64,000 nt of DNA from Platanthera guangdongensis (GCA_039583875.1 CM077152.1:20993538-21057537), one strand, 5' to 3'; positions 1-11,653 are shown, numbered from the stretch's first letter. Notes: generated by a model not told the origin, from the sequence alone. Program-made: numbers and translations.

Positions 1-735
1 GAGCCGTTGAGTCAAAAATCAATAAAAGAAAAAAGGCATACAGAAGAAGAAAGACTTCAGGAAAAAAGAAATCAAGTTAGTTATTCTTCTCCGCCATTAT
101 TGTGGAGCTGAAGAACAGAAAGCTCAAATCTACAAGACAGAGAGCAAGTTAGTTGTTGGATCAAGAGCTTCAACAGCAAGATTGATGATGTCATTCTCAC
201 CTGCACCAGCAAGCTAGTTCAGAGTACTTTCTCTGAGGGAAAAGGTAGCAGCCAAGGGTCAACCCTTGCTGCAGATTCTTCACATTTCCAGCAACACAAG
301 CACCTGAAGATCTTTATCTGGAAGCTGTGAAGAGAAGAAAGCTTGAAGAAGCTGAAGGAAGACTCAGGGGACTATTCTTCAAGAGTCAAAGCTTGGGCTG
401 AATCACCTCAGCCCAGGAAAGGAGCAAGAGGCAGAGCTATTTCGGTCTGCAAAGTTAGAGCTGTGATTTTCTCAGCTTAGGTAGCAGCAGTTAGCTGCAG
501 TAACTTCACCGACCAGAAGGAAAATTCCTGGTGCTGTGAAGAAGTAGTTAGGGCTGAGCTTCAGTCTTAGTTCAGGGAGTGGCAGAACATTGCTCTACAA
601 GTAACTTCCAGCACAAGTAATTATCTGTTGTTGTGGAAGTAGTTAGGACTAAGTATATCTTAGTTCAGTGAAGGTACACTCAGGAAATAAATTCCTGTAG
701 TCATTGTTGAGCTGAGTGGTGGAGACCAGGCAAGA
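1..735. repeat. Hairpin-rich block, possible Sirevirus LTR fragment
   Basis: No convincing ORF. The stretch is a series of short inverted repeats separated by GTAGTTAG/AGTTAG-like linkers. Clear examples are a long stem at 248-272 (GCAGCCAAGGGT paired with ACCCTTGCTGC around 2 nt), GGGCTGA...CAGCCC at 395-414, and GCAGCAGTTAGCTGC near 485. The plan (linker, stem, loop, stem, linker) is like the better array at 7440-8040, though the sequences differ. Sirevirus-type Ty1-copia LTRs are known to carry clusters of palindromes, so a truncated LTR is the favoured reading. Neither end can be fixed here. Confidence 0.4.
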
Positions 736-844
736 TCAGGTCGTCGCAAAAGTGCCCGACGTCGCACCCGACCGGACCTTTATCGGCCTTAAGTCTGCAT
801 ATCGCGTCGTGTTATTTTGTAATTTGTCATAAATTGTTTGTGTT

Positions 845-847
<3 letters not shown>

Positions 848-912
<65 letters not shown>

Positions 913-970
913 ATATTATTTATTTATAAATATATATATATAAAGTATTAGTTTTATTATATATATATAA
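848..970. repeat. (AT)n microsatellite and AT-rich tract
   Basis: About 50 bp of uninterrupted TA dinucleotides are followed by degenerate TA/TTTATA sequence to about 970. It is low-complexity sequence with no coding signal. Confidence 0.95.
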
Positions 971-1429
971 GTATAATGTTTAAATATTAGGGTAAATGAT
1001 CGGTTGCTCCGGTTCAAGAAACAAGGCATGTTCATCTCTCCCGATCCAGAGCCGGAAGTTCCGCTGCACGGGTTGGGAGCAGCCGCCACTTCTCTGATTT
1101 GCTCGCTGACAATGCCCCACGTCGCGATGAGCTCCCGTCTCCTCCACGACCAGCCACGCCCCTGCCACGATGACCGGTCTAAGCGGTTTCATCTCCCGAA
1201 TGGAGCTCTGTCATGGCCGCCCATGGAGGTTATTACTTTTCAGTTTTTCACTTTTTGTTTTGGTTCAGAACCCTATATAATGGGTATCCTGGTGATTGTA
1301 TTTGATTGATGATGTTGAAATTGAAACAGTTGCTGTGAGTTTGTTTTCTCCCGTGTGAGAGTCTGTGTGTGCTTACCTTCCGTAGAGGGAAGATGATTTG
1401 TTAGTGTAATAGAGTTAGGTGTTAGTGAT
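971..1429. other. Unclassified flank left of Copia-1
   Basis: Short chance ORFs only. A TATA-like CCTATATAATGG lies near 1270, followed by transcribed-looking TG-rich sequence, so this may be part of an older LTR promoter. It is continuous with 6412 onward once Copia-1 and one copy of its target duplication are removed. Confidence 0.3.
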
Positions 1430-1532
1430 TGTTAGCATTATTAGCTTTATGTTTTTATCCTTTATTTGTCCTTATATAGAGGACCCCTGTAATGTAATGA
1501 ACTACTTGATTACTTGATTTTCTCCCGCAACA
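1430..1532 (+). repeat. Copia-1 5' LTR
   Basis: Starts TGTTAGCATTATTAGC and ends CTCCCGCAACA. Includes a TATA-like CTTATATAGAGG and an AATGTAATGAA region. Only about 100 bp long, short for copia. Matches 6305-6406 except for one T-run indel and two substitutions. Confidence 0.95.
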
Positions 1533-1545
1533 TGGTATCAGAGCC
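1533..1545 (+). other. Copia-1 primer-binding site
   Basis: TGGTATCAGAGCC begins directly after the LTR CA. It complements the 3' end of plant initiator methionine tRNA, the usual primer for Ty1-copia minus-strand DNA synthesis. Confidence 0.95.
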
Positions 1546-1962
1546 ATTTCCCATGCCCTAATTCCCGCTCACGTTCCGCCGCTCGTCTCCCGCTCGCGAC
1601 TCCCGCCGCTCGTCTCCCGCTCGTGTTCCGCCGCTCGTCTCCCGCCAGCGCTCCTCTCCCGCTCGCGTCTCCCACTAGTGACCGTCGTCCAGTCGCTCGC
1701 GCCCTCCGCTCGCCAGCGCACCGTCTCGTCGTCCAGTCGCTCGCGTCCTCCGCTCGCCAGCCCGCTCGCGCCCTCCTCTGCTCCTCTCCACCTCTTATAA
1801 TGGCGCCGGAATAGTGCCCTTGCTTCCTCCGGCGCCTCCTGCCCTTGTGCTGCTTGGATGGCTGTTCCCATTGCCTCTTGATGCCCTAATTTTTTGTGTT
1901 TCCTCCCTTTCCGGATTTCTATTCCGGCTTGCTCTTTCTCTCAGGATTTCTATTCCTGTGTT

Positions 1963-4900
1963 ATGGGATCTAGTGGAGCGGATTCTCTCTCTCCCTCTAC
2001 CGGTGGTACTCCGGCCCCTCTTTCTGCTGGCCCTCCTTCGTCGGTCTTCTATCGTGGAACCACCGATCACAATACCTCTCATATAACTACTATCCGGCTT
2101 GATGAATCCAATTATCTCTTCTGGTCCGGTTCTATTACCCTGACGCTTAAAAGTCAGCGTCTCTTTGGCTGTCTTCGGCCACATGCCGGCACCTGATCGG
2201 ACTTCTTCTGAATCGCCGTAGTGGGAATCCGAGAATTCCTTGGTCATGTCTTGGTTAACCAACTCGATGCAAGAGTCCATTGCCCGCAACTACCTTTTTC
2301 TTAACAGTGCTTCTGTTATTTGGTGTCGTGCAGAGTCTACATACTCTCGCCGCGACAATGCTGCTCAGATCTTTCAGCTTCGCCGACAGATCAGCTTACT
2401 CCGTCAGGGCGACCGTCCTCCTTCAGTGTATTACTTAGAGTTCACTCAGCTTTATCCAGAGTATGATCATTTTGATCATCTTGTCTTTGTTAGTCCTGTT
2501 GATGAGGCGATGGCTCGGTCCGGGATGACCGCAATCGCATATTTGAGTTCCTTCATGGCTTGCACCGCGACTTTGATCAGATCAGTGTTCAGATTCTGGG
2601 GCGATTGCCGATCTCTTCTCTTTCTGAGGTCTATAGCATTGTGCAGCAGGAGTTTGATCGCCGTCAGACCCTTCTTCCGGACCCTGTGCCAGAGGGCTCT
2701 GCTCTGGCTGCTACCATCCCCTCCCTTCTTGGCACTCGTCCATCCAGGGATCCCAGGTCGAGGAGCTCAGATAAGGACCATCTCCTCTGTGATTATTGTG
2801 GCAAGAGTCGCCACACTCGGGATACCTGCTTCAGGCTTCAGGGGTTCCCTGCCCCGAGAGGGGGTGCCCCGCCTCGTGGAGGTCGTGGTTCTGGACGCTC
2901 CTCGAGTCGTCATGTAGTCCCCCGTGCGGCTCATCTTACTGACGCTACTGTCGATGTTTCTCCTGGCTACTCTAGTACTGATGCCCCTGCCACTCCTTGT
3001 GCTTTTACTGCGGATGAGGTGCTTGCTCTTCGACGTCTGATGCATGGTCTTTCTACGGAGCCTTCTGCTTCTTCCTCCTACGCTCATACGGGACTGTCAG
3101 GTGCTCACTCTGTCGTTTCTTCTCCGTCCACTCACTGGGTCAATGACTCTGGGGCCACGGATCACATGATCGGGTCCTCTACAGGTTTTGTCTCCTATAC
3201 TCCTCTTTCTGGGCGTGATAAGGTGAGCATGGCTGATGGTTCTCTTTCCTCCATTGCTGGAAAGGGAACCATCTCCTGCTCCTCCCTCACCTTGTCCTCT
3301 GTCCTTCACGTGCCCTCCTTTACTCGTAATCTGCTTTCAATTAGTCATTTGACCAACTCCATGCATTGCTCTGTGACATTTCTTCCGTCTTCTTTTGTGT
3401 TTCAGGACCTGACGACGGGGAAGGTGATTGGCTCTGGTAGCATGGTGAATGGACTCTATGTGCTTGACTCTGGCGCTGCTTCCTCTACTCTAGCTCTTCA
3501 TTCCAGCATTGTTCATCTTTTGTACTCCTGGCACTGTCGCCTGGGACACCCTTCTCTTTCTGTTTTGAAATTGTTGTTTCCTGTAATGTCTGCTGCTTTT
3601 TTAAATCTTTTGTGTGTGATGTCTGTAGTGTCAACAAACATCATCGTACTTCATTTCAACATGTTTCGTTACCTAGTTCTATTCCATTTGCTGTTATTCA
3701 TACTGATATATGGGGCCCCTGCTCGGTCCCTTCTATTTCCGGTTGTACGTGGTTTGTTACATTTATTGATTGTTTCTCACACACTACCTGATTATATTTG
3801 ATTCGTCACAAGAGTGATGTGTTTTCTGTTTTCCGACAATTTCATGCCATGATCTCCACTCAATTTCAGTCTCACATTAAAATTTTCGCAGTGACAATGG
3901 CCGCGAATACATGGATTCACAGTTTGAGCGCTACCTTGTTGATCACGGCATCCTCCACCAGACTACATGTGCGTATTCCCCTGCTCAAAATGGCGTTGCT
4001 GAGCGGAAAAATCGTCATCTGTTGGAGGTTGCTCGGTGCCTATTGTCCACAATGCATCTCCCAAAATTCTATTGGGGTGATGTCGTCCTCACTGCTGCAT
4101 ACCTCATCAATCGGATGCCCTCTCGTGTCCTCGGAAACTCTACTTCTCTGGATACGCTTGGTGTGCCTCCTACTCGCCTTCCTCCTAAGGTGTTTGGCTG
4201 TGCTTGTTTTGTTCACATCCATCATCCTCGTCCCTCCAAACTTGATCCTCGTGCCCTCAAGTGTATAATTATTGGTTACTCCCCTACGCAAAAGGGGTAC
4301 AAGTGTTTTCACCCTCCTACTAGGAAGGTGTTTGTTAGCATGGATGTCACTTTCCGTGAATCCGAATCCTATTACCCTCTGTCTGCTCCCTCCTCCTCGG
4401 GTGTTCCCTCCGTTTCTTTGCCCATACCTCGACCATATCCCTCACTTCAGGGGGAGCCTCTACCAGTGGAAGTGAGTCCTTCTCTACCAGTGGAAGTGAG
4501 TCCTCCTATTCGGGGCTCTCCTATATCCTCACAACCGACCTTGCAAGTATATACTCGGCGTATAAAGAGGACAAGCACACACGAGCATGCTATGTTGCCA
4601 GAACAGTCAGTGGATCCTGACTCAGGACTTTCTGATTTACCGATTGCTCTTCGAAAAGGTATCCGGTCTTGTACTCGCCATCCTCTATCTAATTATGTAT
4701 CTTATGATTCTCTGTCTACCTCCTACAAGGCCTTTGTCTCCTCTCTTGCTACTTCTTCTATCCCTGTGTCATGGCAACAGGCTCTTGAGGTCCCTATGTG
4801 GCGAGAGGCAATGGTTGAGGAAATGAAGGCTCTAGAGAAGAATCATACATGGGATCTTGTCCCTCTTCCCTATGGAAAAAAACCTGTTGGGTGCAAGTGG

Positions 4901-6297
4901 GTGTTCTCTGTGAAACAAAATCCTCAAGGGATTGTTGAGAGATGCAAGGCACGGTTGGTTGCAAGGGGTTATACCCAAACCCATGGCATTGATTATCAGG
5001 AGACGTTTTCCCCGGTTGCTAAAATGAATACCATCAGGGTATTGGTATTTGTTGTTGCTTGCAAAAATTGGGATCTTCAGCAGCTGGATGTAAAGAATGT
5101 CTTCCTCCATGGTGACTTGGAGGAGCAGGTCTATATGTCTATTCCTCCTGGCCTCACTCCGGCTGGTGTTGAAGGGAAAGTTTGTAGATTGTTAAGGGCT
5201 CTATACGGACTGAAGCAATCCCCAAGAGCTTGGTTTGGCTGGTTCCATAAGGCGATGGTGTCATTTGGATACTCTCAGAGCAATGCTGACCATACGTTGT
5301 TCATCAAACGTAGGCTTGGGAAAATTACAGTTCTCATTGTGTATGTTGACGCATTGTTATAACTGGTGATGATCATGAAGAAATTCAGAATCTGAAACAG
5401 AAGCTTGCCAGAGAGTTTGAGGTCAAGTACCTAGGAAAACTCAAGTATTTCTTGGGAATTGAAGTTGCAAGATCAAAGCAGGGGATCTTTCTCTCTCAGC
5501 AGAAATACACGTTAGATCTTCTTGAGAAGATGGGGATGAGTGGGTGCAGACCTGCTGATACTCCGATTGAGGCAAATCACCGATTGGGGCGTGATGATGG
5601 AGAGGAGATTGAAGATATTTCAGGGTTCCAAAGGTTAGTGGGGAGGCTGATATATCTGTCTCACACTCGTCCGGATATCTCCTATGCGGTGAGTGTCGTG
5701 AGTCAGTACATGCATGCTCCAAAGACACGACACATGAATGCGGCACACAGAATTCTTCGGTATCTCAAGTCTTCATCAGGAAGGGGAGTTTTGTTTTCCC
5801 CGAGTTCCGACCTAAAGATTGAAGCCTATACTGATGCTGATTGGGCCGGATCTATGGATGATAGGCGATCCACCTCTGGATATTGCTCTCTTGTTGGGGG
5901 TAACCTTGTTACTTGGAGAAGCAAGAAGCAACAGGTTGTAGCACGATCTAGTGCGGAGGCTGAGTTTAGAGCTATGGCCCATGGGGTCTGTGAAGGCTTG
6001 TGGCTTCGGGCCTTATTGAGCGACCTTGGTCTCGTGGAAGAGGGACCCATCCGCCTGTATTGTGACAATAAGTCGTCCATCAGTATCGCTCACAATCTGA
6101 TTCAACATGACCGGACAAAACACATCGAGGTGGACCGACACTTTATCAAGGAGAATATTGAAAGAGGAAACATATGTACACCCTTTGTGCCCTCCAACGA
6201 GCAACTTGCCGACATTCTCACCAAAGGATTGAGTGGGAATTCATTTGACCAGATTGTGAACAAGTTGGGCATAGTTAACATTACACGTCCAACTTGA
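1963..6297 (+). pseudogene. Copia-1 gag-pol polyprotein, degenerate
   Basis: The gag start is taken as the ATG at 1963 (MGSSGADS). Gag stops at TGA 2194 and resumes in other frames. The frame open from 2560 carries a CCHC zinc knuckle (CDYCGKSRHTRDTC) and an aspartic protease core DSGATDHM. From 3911 the second half of integrase is readable ([20 protein letters not shown]), then the RT motifs CKARLVARGYTQ, QLDVKN and [11 protein letters not shown]. The frame breaks at about 5349, inside the YVDD catalytic box. The frame from 5452 to 6297 holds the RT end and RNase H (DADWAG, YCDNKS) and stops just before the polypurine tract. Integrase between 3600 and 3910 is also frame-broken. A 24-bp tandem duplication lies at about 4458-4505 in the integrase-RT spacer. 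A family of dead copies is the likely source; no function is expected. Confidence 0.93.
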
Positions 6298-6304
6298 GGG
6301 GGAG
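6294..6304 (+). other. Copia-1 polypurine tract
   Basis: TTGAGGGGGAG immediately precedes the 3' LTR and would prime plus-strand DNA. The gag-pol stop codon TGA lies within it. Confidence 0.9.
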
Positions 6305-6406
6305 TGTTAGCATTATTAGCTTTATGTTTTATCCTTTATTTGTCTTTATATAGAGGACCCCTGTAATGTAATGAACTACTTGATTACTTGATTTTCTCCC
6401 TCAACA
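6305..6406 (+). repeat. Copia-1 3' LTR
   Basis: TGTTAGCATTATTAGC...CTCCCTCAACA, 102 bp, followed by the GTGAT target duplication. Nearly identical to the 5' LTR. Confidence 0.95.
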
Positions 6407-6411
6407 GTGAT

Positions 6412-7439
6412 TAATGTTGAATAGAAAATTCGGTGTTGCTGTTACTTTGAATTCCTGTATGAGAGTTAATGGTGAAATGAATGTGTGCTATTTTTTTATT
6501 CCCGTTGATAGGAGAAGATGAACAGTACATTTAATTTTACTATGCTTGGAAATTATTGAGAGGAGTGTTGTTGTGATTTTGCTACTGTTTTTGTTTGCGA
6601 AGATGAACAGTGGTTTGATTTTTGTGTGTGTGGTTTAATTAGTGAACAGTCAGGGAGATTAATGTTAGCTGCTGTTTTTTCCCATTGAGAGGTATTGATT
6701 AGGATTAGGTGTGATCGATGCTAGGTTATTGTTTGCCCGTGAACAGTGAACTTTAATGTCGCTGTGGTGAGAGACTTTTAGATCAAGTGTTAGAGATTTT
6801 GTGGATCCACCTTGAGTGCTTGAGGTTACATGGAACCACCTTGAGTGTGAGAGCGAGTGAATCTTAGGATGTTAGTTTGTGGCTCCTTGCTTTGTTGAGT
6901 GATTCCGTGGAACCATCTCGTGTGAAGGAGCGATTTAATTCCTTGGTGCCGTTTGCGATAGCGGTCGACCTCAGAGCAAATGATCGAAGGTGACGAGTAG
7001 TTCCTCGTGTGATCGCCATCGACTTCGGATACGGAAAGACGTCTCTTTCCGTGGGTAACTTGTTTCTATCTGTTCTTTGTGAGTGTCTATAATTTCTCTT
7101 AGGTTAACTAGACTCATTGTTGGGTTTCGCCTGAGTATTGTCAGCAAACGCTACGTCGAAATTTCAAACGGAAACGTATTTGGAGTTTACGATTTCCGCT
7201 TTGCTACAACAAAAGGGGACAGTACGAAAGTTGCGAATTTCGTCCCCCGAATTTAGAATCGAACCCTTATTTTAAGAAAATCCCTTTTAAGCAAAAATAG
7301 TTTTTTTGTGCTTTATAAAAACGTTGCTTAAACTCATAAGTCATTGCAACATCCGCTCCAATTATTTGCTAAAATTCATATTTCATTACATGCATTTAGG
7401 GTGTCCTAGAAAAAAGCCGACAGACGTGCAAACCCTACG
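6412..7439. other. Unclassified sequence right of Copia-1
   Basis: No ORF of note. The motif GAACAGT recurs four or more times between about 6515 and 6745, and two similar segments containing CCACCTTGAGTG occur at 6807 and 6836. It reads like a transcribed leader or decayed LTR, but no ends, primer site or coding domain can be shown. Confidence 0.3.
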
Positions 7440-8040
7440 CGCCGTCCTGCATCACTGAGTCTATCTCAGTCAAGAAGCTTGACACAGAGAAATATCTCTT
7501 GTGTCAAGAATATCCATCAACCCACCTTCATCATGTAGGATTCAGTTTACCTGAATCTAAGTTATAGGTGACTATTTAGTCATTGAGTTGTAGGTGCCCT
7601 GCTGGGGTACTGAGGTAGGATCCAAGTGTGGATCTGAGCTGTAGGGCTTAATTGTCTGAGGTAGGAGAGTGTTGTTCTCTGAGTGTAGGGTCTTTGTGCC
7701 TGAGGTAGGTGACAAGTTTGTCACTGAGTTGTAGGTGCCTGGAGGGGCACTGAGGTAGGTACCTGGAGGGGTACTGAGTTGTAGGATTCTTGCAGCACTC
7801 TGAGAGTAGGGTCTTGTGCCTGAAGTTGTAGGGCTGAAAAGCCTGAGCTCTAGGCCTTAGAGATAAGGCTGAGATAGGTGGCTTGCGGGTCACTGAGTGT
7901 AGGATCACTGCAGAGCACTGAGGTAGGATCCTTTGTGGATCTGAAGTAGGGCAGTCCTCTCAGCCTGAGTGTAGGGCTTAACAGCCTGAGGTAGGTGGTC
8001 TGCTGACCACTGAGTGTAGGTCTTTGTGGCTGAGAAGTGA
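7440..8040. repeat. Tandem array of mini-hairpins with CTGAG-GTAGG linkers
   Basis: Some 18-20 modules of 20-35 bp. Each consists of a linker close to CTGAGGTAGG or CTGAGTGTAGG, a 5-8-bp stem arm, a short loop and the complementary arm. Examples: GTGAC...GTCAC (about 7708), GTGCC...GGCAC (7733), GTACC...GGTAC (7760), GTGGTC...GACCAC (8000). The arms change together from module to module while linkers stay fixed. A longer stem (CTTGACAC...GTGTCAAG) lies at about 7476-7509. This fits the palindrome clusters described for Sirevirus LTRs. Confidence 0.75.
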
Positions 8041-8368
8041 GTCTTGGAGGAGACTTGGAGATCCTGCGAGATCTGTGGTGTAAGCTCTTAGGAGCAGTTT
8101 GGAGGAGTTTGTGTCTAGTCCAACAAGTTAGTTGGATAGGTGGGAGGGAAAGTGGATGTACTCAATTGGGGAACCACTATAAATCTTTGTGTGTTTTTTT
8201 GTGCTTTTTTGTGCTTATTTTTCTTTTCTTATTTACAGGTGTTGAGGACAATCTCTAGATCACCCTACGCTGAAAGATAAAAAAAAACAACAAGATATTA
8301 TAAAGAAAGCAAAAGATAGTCTCAAAGAGACCAATAACCTATTCCCCCCCCCCCCCCCTCTAGACTTT
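8041..8368 (+). mobile_element. Putative Sirevirus LTR end and start of internal region
   Basis: Follows the hairpin array. The stretch runs through T-rich sequence to AACCTATTCC, a run of about 15 C and CTCTAGAC. A 'CCTATTCACCCCCC-CTCTAG' block is commonly seen at the 5' start of the internal region of Sirevirus/SIRE copia elements. No primer site survives after it. The rest of the element is absent, so this is a truncated piece. Confidence 0.4.
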
Positions 8369-8524
8369 CAAGAATGATAAGATTCGATGTCAGCTTGTTC
8401 TTCATCTTTCTGCCTCTTATCTAGTTTTTCACTTGGATTCACTGGAAGGACAGTGGGCCTGAGTTCTTTTACAGAGAGTACCAAACACAGTTGGCTTTTC
8501 ATGAAATTGTGCCTGAGTTCTTCC

Positions 8525-9257
8525 TTATCCCCCCCCCCCCCCCTCCTCCCTACCTATATGGTTGTTTATGCTCCGTACAATTTTGAATTTGCTTTTCTTA
8601 TCACCGAGCTTGTTGAGTTGCATTTTGGTCTGGAATGCAATCTCCAGACCAAAGTGCTTTCTCAAGCGCTCCTCATAAGCTTGCAGAGATCCTTGCAGCT
8701 CCATGATAGACCAGGAGGTGAGATAATGAGCCTCTTCGATTGCGGTTACAACAGATTCAAATGACGGCAACAGAGACCGCAATAGTTTAGGGACAATTTT
8801 GCAGTCTTCCCGCGGGTCTCTCAGATTCCTGATTTAATTAATCTTGTATTGACTTCCTTGGTTCATTTGCAACATTTTGAAATGTTTCCATGGCGTTTGG
8901 AGCTTGATGGTGAAGACTTTCTGAGATCCTTTGAATTCATCTTTTAAGAGATCGCATACATGCTTAGCTGACAATGCTCTCATAATTCTTGGGAATGTAG
9001 TATTGGAAACATCCTGTTGGATCAAAATCAGGGCTGTCATCCTTCATCTTCTCCTTCATGCTTATCGTGGGTGGTGTTCCTTCTACAACTTTGTTGGAAG
9101 TGATAGCAACAGTCCAATGCTCGACAACATCCCAAAGGTCTTGAGGAATGAATAAAGGCTTCTTCTTGATGCTCCAAAAATCATAAGAATTGCCGGTGAA
9201 AATTAGTATCAATGCCATTGAAAAATTGGGGGTGGAAGTCATAGATGATGAACTCAT
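8525..9257 (-). pseudogene. Ty1-copia gag remnant (UBN2-type), minus strand
   Basis: Read on the minus strand from the ATG at 9257: an N-terminal gag-like segment (FTGNSYDFWSIKKKPLFIPQ, then LWDVVEHW), a central segment in a second frame (9040-8834) and a third piece with coiled-coil character (8782-8525). These match the order of a copia gag nucleocapsid precursor, although I see no zinc knuckle. Two frameshifts separate the pieces. A primer-site-like TGGTATTAGAGCATTG lies just upstream at 9305-9290. Protease, integrase and RT are missing on this strand. Confidence 0.65.
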
Positions 9258-9292
9258 AATTTATGAGAGGAAAGATCTAAAGATTGTAACAA

Positions 9293-9305
9293 TGCTCTAA
9301 TACCA
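9293..9305 (-). other. Primer-binding site of the minus-strand copia remnant
   Basis: Minus-strand TGGTATTAGAGCA differs at one base from the initiator-Met-tRNA site TGGTATCAGAGC. It sits about 35 nt upstream of the gag ATG. No matching LTR was recognised beyond it. Confidence 0.6.
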
Positions 9306-9759
9306 CTATTAGTAAGAAAATGAAGAATTTGGGATGAAATGGAAGAGAAAAAGAAGGATCTTCATTCATTTTTGTCTTCCATGAAATTTATTCATTAAAA
9401 AAATGGGGGATAAATATTGATACTTGATCAAATACATTAATTGCCTTTTATCTTAGAAATCACACAATTACATTGGTACTTAAATAAATTAATTATTTTC
9501 TCTTAGTCTTCTGCAAGTGTGAAGATTGACCAGCTGAGATCAGTTAGACCCCACGCATGACTGCTTTAAAACGAAAGAGAAGAATATGTATTTTAAGATG
9601 ATGACAATATCCAATTATCCATTAGATTACAAGCAAGGTACATTGATCGATATATCCATGCCTCCAAGCAATCTATATCCATGCTCTCCTCCAAACAGCA
9701 AATCCATGCCCCTAGCACAACAGAGCTCGCAACCTCCTGCTGAATCCCGTGTGGGATGT
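9306..9759. other. Unclassified AT-rich spacer
   Basis: AT-rich sequence without ORFs. It probably includes the decayed 5' LTR of the minus-strand gag remnant and the border of the following pol remnant. No clear structure seen. Confidence 0.4.
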
Positions 9760-11155
9760 AAATGAGTCTTCAATGTTAAGCACCGTCCTGACGAGACGGT
9801 TGAGTGCCTCAAATCCCTTCTTGTGGCTTGCAGTTACACTCAATAATATGGTCTCGACCATGAAGAGACATTCCCTTTAGTCACTAAGTTGAATACAGTA
9901 CGGGTATTGATCTTCATGGTCGTCCATAACCATTGATAGTAGCATTAACTTAATTTCAAGAATACATTCCTTAATGGTGATTTAGCATAGAATGTCTATA
10001 TGCAACAACCTCCTGGTTAAGAAACCACAAGAGAGTCTCTTGTCTATCGTCTCAAGAAATCTCTTTATAGTCTCAAGCAGCCATACCGAGCTTGGTTTGA
10101 CAAGTTTAGTGAGGTTGTTCGGGCTTTTGGATTCACTCGAAGCTCGGCAGACTTCTTTCTTTTTATTTGATGTCGTCCAACAGGCACGATGATACTTGTG
10201 TATGTGGATAGTATGATCATCACGGACGACGATTTGAATGGTATCTATATGATCAAGAAGCACTTGACATAACATTTTTTAGACCAAAGATTTGACCGAC
10301 TCTGATACTTTTGGGGTATTGAGGTAGCCCGGTGACCTGATGAACTTGTTGAGTCTCAATGAAAGTACTGCATCGATCTTTTACAAGACGTCGACTACTT
10401 AGATTGCAAACCCGTTGACACACGAATGGATGCCAACCACAAGCTCCCCGCTTAGGAGTCTGACTTTGATTTGCTTCTCTCTAATATAAAGTATTATTTT
10501 TGCCTTGTAGGCAAGCTTATTTATATAACTTTCACACTGTCAGATATCTCATTTGTTATTGGCGTGGCCAACCCGTTCATGCATGCTCATCGTACATCAC
10601 ACCTTTAAGGTGCCGAGCGAATCCTCTGATATCTGAAGAAAGCTACGAGACAAAGGCTTATGTATAAGTCATCCCTTCCCTATCATTAATTGTCAATTCT
10701 GATGCGAATTATATTGACTCCCTCGATGATCGTCGGTTTACGAGTGGTTATTGCACATATTTTGGAAGGCATTTGGTCACTTGGTAGAGAAAGAAGTAAA
10801 CGGTGGTGGCACGTTTTTCTGCCGAGGCTAAGTATCGTTCGATGGCGTCTATCATTTTTGAACCCACTTGGTCGAGGAGTATTCTTACTGACCTTGGTGC
10901 CAACCTCCCCTCTCCGTCCGTCCTCAATAATCAAAATGTCATTCATATCGTCGAGAATCCTATTTTTCATGAACGCACCAACCATATTGGAAGATTGTAA
11001 ATTAATCTGAAAAAAAGTTCAACTTTACAAAATTGATCTATGACATGTTCTCGCTGCCGATCAAGTCTCTGATATCCACACCAAAGCATTTCCTAACCCC
11101 CTCAACCGGCAGTTCATTTCCAAGCATTGCACCTACAATCTGAATGCTCCAGCTT
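9760..11155 (+). pseudogene. Ty1-copia RT-RNase H remnant
   Basis: Gag, protease and integrase are missing. Translation in shifting frames gives a copia RT: a fragment like VKHRPDETVE at about 9772, YMQQPPG near 10000, RLKKSLYSLKQ then AWFDKF near 10090, and a catalytic box changed to YVDS (about 10200) instead of YVDD. RNase H pieces follow: VVARFSAEAKYRSMAS at about 10803 and HTKAF near 11085. There are more than ten stops or shifts. It belongs to the same lineage as the remnant at 60625-62050, sharing the PPG-TTRKSLVYRLKKSLY region. It ends at a polypurine tract at about 11156. Confidence 0.8.
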
Positions 11156-11380
11156 GAGGGGGAGTATAGAAGAAGTATGCATGTAAAAGTTCAATATAAA
11201 GACCCACTTCCTTGGCCCATTAAGAAATCCCTCTCTTGTAAAGATTAATCTCACGGCATGGCTTGGAGTTAAGGTGTCACTCCTCCCACTGATATATATA
11301 CATGTGTACATGATCATGTATTTGACTACTTAACATGAAGTAATAAAATTATTGTGTTTCATATTTCGCTTTTCTACAAT
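11156..11380 (+). repeat. Polypurine tract and probable 3' LTR of the pol remnant
   Basis: GAGGGGGAG at 11156-11164 is followed by about 216 bp from TATAGAAGAAG to CTTTTCTACA. The end resembles other copia LTR ends in the window (TTTCTACA of Copia-2 and Copia-3). The other LTR and the target duplication are not present. Confidence 0.55.
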
Positions 11381-11653
11381 AAGAAAATTCATTATAGCTA
11401 CATTCTCCTCCACTCCAAATCCCTGGCAACATGCCAACATCACATCGGGTATCACAATAGGGTTTTTTCATGCATAAGTAAATTGTTACATGCTCTAAGG
11501 TAGGATCACGTTAAGGGACGAGATTGGAAAACCCTAGAGGAATAAAGAAGGTGTGCATGGTTCCTAAATTACCATGGGTTCGACCAATGCTGGGATAAAG
11601 TTGAGCTTATTACGCAATGTCCGAAGAAAGAGCATCGGAGAAGGGAGAGTGAA
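11381..11653. other. Unclassified spacer
   Basis: Sequence between the copia 3' LTR and the palindrome array. No ORF or recognised repeat. Confidence 0.4.

Larger units (their letters stand above)
1430..6406 (+). mobile_element. Copia-1: complete but inactive Ty1-copia retrotransposon
   Basis: A 4,977-bp element bounded by very short LTRs (103 and 102 bp, TG...CA) and a perfect 5-bp target duplication, GTGAT at 1425-1429 and 6407-6411. Internal order is primer site, gag, protease, integrase, reverse transcriptase and RNase H, then a polypurine tract; integrase before RT defines Ty1-copia. The LTRs differ at about three positions. The internal reading frame is broken by several stops and frameshifts, one at the RT catalytic YVDD, so it cannot move by itself. 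Confidence 0.95.

Noticed and set aside
7440..8040. CRISPR array interpretation of the linker-spacer pattern
   Set aside because: Plant nuclear context, linkers too short (about 10 bp) and spacers that are self-complementary; hairpin modules, not spacers.
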